From Apodospora peruviana (taxonomy: Eukaryota > Ascomycota > Sordariomycetes > Sordariales > Lasiosphaeriaceae): a stretch of 64,000 nt of DNA. Numbering within the stretch: position 1 is the stretch's first letter; each line of letters opens with the position of its first letter. The notes under the pieces were generated by a model. It had not been told where the DNA came from. It searched no databases and worked only from the letters and a program-made list of their open reading frames with translations. Position numbers and translations under genes: made by a program. The stretch is from positions 4,402,001 through 4,466,000 of the forward strand of contig JAUEDM010000005.1 of assembly GCA_033439685.1 (NCBI GenBank). The letters are read 5' to 3'. Of this stretch, positions 58,603 through 64,000 are shown piece by piece.

Positions 58603-60175
58603 TCATGCCTGGCTATCACCAAGACTCGCCAGCGCCTTCTTGACCTCTGCCTTGGCCGACCAGCCATACAGCTCGGCATTGACATCGCCCAGAACAAACT
58701 TGGCTAAAGAAGTGAATGATGTTAGCTAATGCAGTCACTGAGTTTAAGAAAGACACACTCACCGATCGGCGTGAAGAGCATCATGAGCTTCAAGAAACAG
58801 TACACGACATACTCCTCCACGACGCTCATGTTCTTCTTGCCCCTGTCTATCTTTTTGCCTCGCTCCCGGATTGCAGCCACTCGCCCGTGACGGATCTCGT
58901 AAAACAGCTTCAGGGTCAGTGCAAGGGCCGCCTTTTCATTTCCTTCCAATGAGCCATTTTCCTGGGCCCCTGTACCAGAATCCGAATAAGCCTTCTTCAG
59001 CGTCTCGGCAAGCAAAAGTGCACAAATCTGAGCATCCTCAAGCGCCTGGCTGGCCCCTTGTCCCGTAGTCGGGCTCAGAGCGTGTGCGGCGTCCCCAATC
59101 AGCACGATTCCCTTCTCGCCCCAGTGCGGAAGATCAGGCATCACCCAAGTGGGATAGATGCTCTGCACCTCGGCCTGGGAAATAATGTTTCTGATCACGG
59201 GGTCAGCTGATGCACCATGTCGTTCCAGCAAGCCGACCTTGATCTCGGCTGCATCGAGGTTCGTGGTCTTGGACGGGACAGACTCGGTGTCAAATGTCGA
59301 CCACCACATGAGACTGTTGGCCGATGCCGGGGCGCTGCTTGCGTACCCAAAGAAGCCTTTCCGACCAAAGGTGAAGACCATGGCTTTGTTGTCTGCTACT
59401 CGCGCGGGCAGGGGGCCATGGATGACGCCGCCAATGCCGGATGCGCCTCTAATTGCATATCAACCTTTGACGTCAGTTTGCGGTGCCAACAAGTTAATAT
59501 GTGTCGACTTACGTGTAAACTGGCTCAAAGTTCCCATCTCCAAACAGTCCTCGACGCACTACACTCTTGACGCCGTCCGCCCCAACCACCAAATCGGCCT
59601 CTTCCTCCCGTCCGTCTTTAAAAACCACCACCGCCTTCTTTCCACTGGCAGCCTGTTGCACGACGTTGACAACCTTTTCATACCTAACCACATCCGTCCC
59701 GTACGTCTCATCGACGTGATTCTTCAAACAAGCCCACAAGCCGGCTCTAAGCGAGGACACGCAGAATTCTTCCCTCCCAGACGGGGCTTCGTACCCGCCT
59801 TTATCACCCGTCGTCGAAACGCCCAAGGTCCAGCCATTCTCGCCCATGAAAATGAACTTTTCGCAGGGAAATCCTTGCGCCGTCACAGCTGCGTGCAGGA
59901 ACGGGGAGATGTCGTTTAGGATGCGCATGCCGTTGGGAGACACGCCGAGACCGCCGCCTACGGTTTGGGTCGAGGTTGACAGGGCTGCAATGGATATTGC
60001 GGTTTGGCCTGCTGCATCATGGGAAGCGGAAGCAATGGTATCCCGGGGTCTGTGGGATTCGTAAATGTGGATCGTGTGAGGTGAAGACGAGGATGATGGC
60101 GAGTCGGGGACGAGTTTGCGCAGATAGGTAAGTTGCTAGGCCCGAGATGCCCCCTCCTACAATGATGATTTTCAT
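58603..60175 (-). pseudogene. FAD-dependent monooxygenase (salicylate-hydroxylase type), frameshifted
   Basis: Aromatic-ring-type flavoprotein hydroxylase. Exons 60175-59513, 59448-58763 and 58703-58603. It has the FAD site IIIVGGGISGLATY, DG motif ADLVVGADGVKSVVRR and GD motif IVLIGDAAHALSPTTGQGAS. After SGLATYL the frame runs into an early stop. One frame over, the expected continuation LRKLVPDSPSSSSS and HTIHIYESHRPRD is intact and leads into GGGLGVSPNGMRIL. A single extra base near 60128-60131 explains this; no intron fits. Everything downstream is well preserved, so the lesion is recent or a sequencing/assembly error. Its promoter carries the 6 x 19 bp repeat. The substrate is unknown. 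Confidence 0.75.
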
Positions 60176-60302
60176 GCTGCCTTTGTAGTCAAATTTTACG
60201 CTTCCAGAGTCAAGGTGTTTGGCCTTTGTTGGGTGGGTCGGCAAAAGAGTTTGGAGACAAATTTGAACAGGAGTCGAGTTGGCCAAAAATCGTCTAATGC
60301 GT

Positions 60303-60416
60303 GTTTATATTGTAGAATTCAGTTTATATTGTAGAATTCAGTTTATATTGTAGAATTCAGTTTATATTGTAGAATTCAGTTTATATTGTAGAATTCAGTT
60401 TATATTGTAGAATTCA
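60303..60416. repeat. perfect 6 x 19 bp tandem repeat
   Basis: Six identical head-to-tail copies of GTTTATATTGTAGAATTCA, each with a GAATTC palindrome, 128 bp upstream of the FAD-monooxygenase start. Confidence 0.97.
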
Positions 60417-61585
60417 TGATGACGCGTAGTGTTGACGAATTCCTCAGCATTCCCGTCCGCTGATTGGCTCATTCCCGCCTGGCGAATTTGGAGGCTTGAA
60501 ACTAAACCCAACAAGTGAGACACAGAGCCCATGGAAAGCTTCTAGAAGGGTTTTTTTTTGTCATAAGACGGGCGAATTTTGGGCCTTTGAGTGCTCAATG
60601 ACTGGGGATTTAATTTATAATATCTACGGAATTGGGGGTTCTGGTAATCAACAGCTTTGGCTCCTAGACACGGGGTCGACCTGTGCTAGAACAGTTTCCC
60701 CCAGGCTTCCTTTGGCGGGCAGCGAAGTAGACCGGTCGCTCCTGTTTCTCTAACTTGGAGAGAAGATGAAACCGGTTTGGCACATAGGGGCAGCCCCGAC
60801 AGATCAATGCGCATGCAGTCAAGCGAGAGAGACAGTAGACAATATTGCATCTGCGTTTGGCAAGAGCTGCTCGCCGCTTTTTTTCGTCCACGGCAAGAGA
60901 AGTGAGATCGATCACATCTGCCTTAGTTTCATCGTGGGCAACCTGATCGGGTAGTCGCCTCCTAAACACCACTGTACCCGCTGTTCAACTTTGAACAGCC
61001 ATGTGGGGCCATACAAATTGCGGGCGTGCACGTGCCATTCTAGTCAAACAGCGTTCAGCTCAAACAGCGTTGTTGATTGGATGGGCTCGGGCTTGGTGCC
61101 AAGGATATCAGCTCGGCGCCAAGTCATTTTATCCCAGGGTTAGGGTTGAAACAAGGTTCCCAACGGTCACTAGGGTTATAAGGGGAATGCGATGCAGCAG
61201 GAAATGCACGGGTCAGCTGGTGCCAGAGGGCCACCATGCCCAGAGGGCCACCATGCCCAGAGGGCCACCATGCTCTCGCAGCTGAGGAAATCGAGCGAAC
61301 CAACATATGAAATCGAATGTCTTAACAACAGGCTTTATCGGGCAGGCAGCACTTACATGAGATACACTCGGTGATAACGAAGTCTTGCTGGTTGGTTATC
61401 TCTGGGGATCTAGAGATCAATACCCAGCCCGATCATGGCCAGGGTCAGTTGCTTTTTTTGATGCGGTGACAGGGGAACGTGCCAGCAATGAAGGCGCGTC
61501 AGGAAATGGAGAAGATTTTCTCGATTTCCCATCGGTAATTTTCTGCACTCTTTTCGTCGTTGTTAACATCATGGCGACTTTCTAA
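60417..61585. other. intergenic with repeats, no gene
   Basis: About 1.2 kb; no supportable gene. It contains the 17-bp triple repeat (61223-61273) and AGGGTTAGGGTTG at 61137-61149, a two-unit telomere-like word. Confidence 0.45.
61223..61273. repeat. perfect 3 x 17 bp tandem repeat
   Basis: Three identical copies of CCAGAGGGCCACCATGC. Confidence 0.95.
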
Positions 61586-61719
61586 TTGAACAATGTCATC
61601 ATACTGTACGAGCCGTGTAATATATTGCTCTGCTTACTATGCAAGGCAGGCATCAAGCCCGGCAATGGCACCGTGTCTCACTTTCGAAATCAGCACAAGT
61701 TAAAAGGCAACGAACTACA
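61586..61719 (+). pseudogene. C2H2-like zinc-finger fragment, cut by inverted-repeat element
   Basis: The frame reads LLCLLCKAGIKPGNGTVSHF then RNQHKLKGNEL, i.e. C-x2-C-x(12)-H-x4-H, the N-terminal finger of uncharacterised fungal proteins frequently found near mobile DNA. The match ends exactly where the inverted-repeat element at 61720 begins, and no continuation was found on the other side. Assignment is by motif only. Confidence 0.4.
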
Positions 61720-62151
61720 TGTGACGAGCCAGTGCAATGACCCAAACCATACACTAAACCCCCCTCCATCGCAACAGGACGCTAGAATACCAAAGGTGTC
61801 GTCAGCCTTTGGAATTCTAATGGGTTATATACCGTTAACGGTTGCAATCAATTCAATCAAGGCTCAATCGCACCGACCGTCACATTCCCCGGGTCACGCC
61901 AGAGGTTCGCCCCGAGCGTCGACCCCCCCGCGGCGGGCCGACGAACTTGACTCGGGAGCTCTGGATCCGGTTCATGCCGGTATATAGGACATCCGGAAAC
62001 CATCCAAGTTTTCGCCCACCGCAGGGTTCGAACCCGTGACGTTTACCTTTGGTATTGTGACGAGCCAGTGACGCCTTTGGAATTCTGGTATCCTTTTGCG
62101 ATTGAGGGGGGTTTGGTTTAATGGTTTGGGTCATTGCACTGGCTCGTCACA
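61720..62151. mobile_element. 432-bp inverted-repeat element (MITE-like), nested
   Basis: Terminal inverted repeats of about 85 bp start TGTGACGAGCCAGTGCAATG on each end and stay similar through CCCAAACCAT, an A/C-rich block, ATCGCAA and CCAAAGG. A third copy of TGTGACGAGCCAGTG lies at 62056-62070 facing the right end, so 62056-62151 is by itself a 96-bp inverted-repeat unit. No clear target-site duplication was found. The interior has no transposase and includes a palindromic GGGTTCGAACCC at 62023-62034. Confidence 0.7.
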
Positions 62152-63700
62152 GATACGAAAGAAAAGCCGAGGACCTGCTACAGCTGAGCTCCCCAGTAGG
62201 ACTTAGTCATCCGAACGCCGAATGGAGCAATCACCCGGGCTCCTCAAGGACAGCAACGAGGCCGCACATCAACCATAGACCATTTCTGGACTTCGGTAGA
62301 CCTCCAAACAACATGCTACGGCGAAGATTGCCGGGGCAAGTCGGATCACTAACCCCAGGTGCTTAAAGTTGGGGAAGGGCACGAACCGAGAAGGGCCCAG
62401 CCAGCAGGCTGGTCCTGGAAGAAGATGAACAAGGAGAGGGTAGAGGCAGAGTCAAAACTGCTCTACAAAGCCATTGGCCTGACAGACCCTGGCCAAGCCG
62501 CCTGACAGTCCCGATCAAGACTGAAGAGGGCCTCAGCAAGGCCTTTGACGATTTACTCGACTGGCTGGCCTGGGTTGCGGGAGAGAGCACCCCCCCCACA
62601 GAAGGAGAACTGCGGCTATAGCTCCCCCTGGTGGACTCCAGAGGTAGAACAGGCTACTTGAGAGGCAAGGAGAGCTGAGAGACTTGCCAGAGAAGTCCGC
62701 ACAGAATACTACTGGGAGAAACATAATGAGAGGCGTTAGGAGCTCTCAAGAACAACTCAGGAAGCCAGAACCAGGTGCAGTCCAGGAAGAGAGCGAGGCG
62801 AAAAAGCCAGAAAAGATGTGGAGCTTGGAAAGATGGGCTAGGCTTCGGAGCTTCCCGCCATCAGAACCTCCGAGACTGCCAGCCTTCAAAGACTCTTCGG
62901 GACAGGTATCAGCCGCCAGCCAGAGCCAGAAGGCGGAGGCACTAGCCACAAAATTCTTCCCAAACCCCTTAGCCGACCTCGCCGATATCCAAGACCAGGC
63001 TTTCTTCGACGAATCGGAATCTGGATTCGATATGGACCAGAAGGTCACGTCAGACGAAGTAACAGAGGCAATACGGAAGGCCAGTCCCTGGAAAGCACCA
63101 GGCGAAGACTTGCTTCCCATAGGCCTCATAAAAGCATTCGGGAGGCCGCTGGCCAAAATGGTGGCCATTTTGGCTACGAGATGCATGCAATTGGGATGGT
63201 TCCCTAACCGGTTCAAGAGAACAAAGACTGTCGTCCTATCAAAGACGGGGAAAACGCCTGCAGTATACCAGACACCGGGAGGTTACAGGCCTATTGCCTT
63301 ACTACCAACCCTAGCGAAAGTAATAGAGTCGGTGGTGGCCAAGAAGGTCACACAAGCCGCCGAAACCAACAGCTTGCTCCCCGACGAGCAGATGGGCGAC
63401 AGAGCGCACCGGTCGACTGAGTTAGTGGTCCGGCTAGTGGTTGCCCAAGTTCAAGAAGCGTGGAAACAGAAAGCTACCGCATCATTACTGCAACTAGATA
63501 TATCGGGAGCCTTCGACACGGTCAACCACATCCAACTACTAGCTACGCTTCACGATATGAAGTTTTCGAGATAGTTAGTCCTATGGTAAAGAACTGGCTG
63601 ACCGGCCGGGAAGCCACGCTCAACTTCGACGGCCAGACAGCTACCCCAACAGCGGTACGAGCAGGTGTCAGAATATTCGGTGTCGCTCGGAAGATTACAT
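62152..63700 (+). mobile_element. LINE (Tad-like) retrotransposon remnant 2
   Basis: A different LINE from that at 50-52 kb. From 62152 to 62680 broken endonuclease/linker frames are seen (KAEDLLQLSSPVGL; later LSKAFDDLLDWLAWVAGE with stops). From 62684 to 63574 the reverse transcriptase is open: ASPWKAPGEDLLPIGLIKA, GYRPIALLPTLAKVIESVV, LLPDEQMGDRAHRSTEL and motif A with LQLDISGAFDTVNH. One frame later PMVKNWLTGREATLNFDGQ and TPTAVRAGV continue to about 63668. The FADD-type motif C and RNase H are not reached. Stops and frame changes show it is dead. Confidence 0.85.
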
Positions 63701-64000
63701 GTTCATGTTCGTGAGGGATTGGTCATCGATTGGAAATCTTGATACTAATCTTTGTCACTGGTTTAGTCATGTTTGCTATTAGGATTGCTACCATGACTAG
63801 TTATAAGAGAGGCTCTCTGGCGAAGCCAGAGAGCAAGGGAGGAAAACGAAAAAATCACAATCAATTCTTTCTTGAAGACAAGTGTGATATTCCGACAGCA
63901 GGAGTCCCTCAGGGTGTAACAACCTGTGTATGGGGCAGCCCTGACAACACAAGGCTCACAAGAGTCTGTTGCTCCACAGAGCTACAAAGGGGTTAGGTCT
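63668..64000. other. unassigned segment interrupting or ending LINE remnant 2
   Basis: The RT wording stops at TAVRAGV near 63668 and a similar TAGVPQG word appears at 63895-63915, as if about 230 bp were inserted before the PQG motif. The insert contains a hairpin at 63812-63834 (GCTCTCTGGC, GAA, GCCAGAGAGC). No gene is supported in it. Confidence 0.4.

Noticed and set aside
60303..60416. CRISPR-like array
   Set aside because: Units are directly adjacent with no spacers, and the DNA is eukaryotic.
61137..61149. AGGGTTAGGGTTG as a telomere
   Set aside because: Only two TTAGGG-like units and coding DNA continues on both sides; at most an interstitial word. The same holds for ACCCTAACCCC near 40343.
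62020..62045. GGGTTCGAACCC resembling a tRNA T-arm / B box
   Set aside because: The word is a self-palindrome inside the inverted-repeat element; no matching acceptor, D-arm or anticodon arm could be folded on either strand.

Overview
The window is nuclear DNA of a filamentous ascomycete, most likely a Sordariomycete. Genes carry short spliceosomal introns (about 45-75 bp, GT..AG), families are typical of Pezizomycotina (Zn2Cys6 factors, HET-domain, UstYa/DUF3328, non-reducing PKS with SAT domain), and intergenic DNA is littered with TAGGTAGGTACCT-type words. Coordinates of spliced genes below span first to last coding base; exon limits were read from splice signals and reading-frame phase and are given in the entries.

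Left flank (1-16.4 kb): a Zn2Cys6 regulator running off the left edge, an aquaporin, a degenerate acyltransferase-like stretch, a small secreted protein, a flavin monooxygenase, an ACS-type MFS permease and a sugar transporter, separated by long gene-poor gaps.

Core (16.8-48.0 kb): a complete aurofusarin/rubrofusarin-type naphthopyrone pigment cluster. In order: non-reducing PKS (SAT-KS-AT-PT-ACP-TE, 2108 aa), EthD-domain dehydratase (aurZ-like), O-methyltransferase (aurJ-like), flavin monooxygenase (aurF-like), laccase (gip1-like), fasciclin protein (aurS-like), a 3.2 kb gene-free stretch, AflR-like regulator (aurR2-like), 14-TM MFS pump (aurT-like), berberine-bridge-type FAD oxidase (aurO-like) and a second Zn2Cys6 regulator (aurR1-like). 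By analogy with Fusarium graminearum the PKS makes YWA1, the EthD protein dehydrates it to nor-rubrofusarin, the methyltransferase gives rubrofusarin, and the monooxygenase, FAD oxidase, laccase and fasciclin protein carry out the later oxidation and dimerisation, with the pump exporting intermediates. Compared with the Fusarium order as I recall it, the regulator/pump/oxidase block is inverted and moved to the other side of the biosynthetic block. Divergent gene pairs share promoters, two of which share a 14-bp word.

Right flank (48.2-64 kb): accessory, decaying DNA. It holds a small nuclease-like protein, two different LINE (Tad-like) retrotransposon remnants, an amine-oxidase fragment, an intact HET gene facing a HET pseudogene, a UstYa-like oxidase abutting a truncated GH76 fragment, a frameshifted FAD monooxygenase with a perfect 6 x 19 bp repeat in its promoter, a C2H2 zinc-finger fragment cut by a 432 bp inverted-repeat element, and further tandem repeats.
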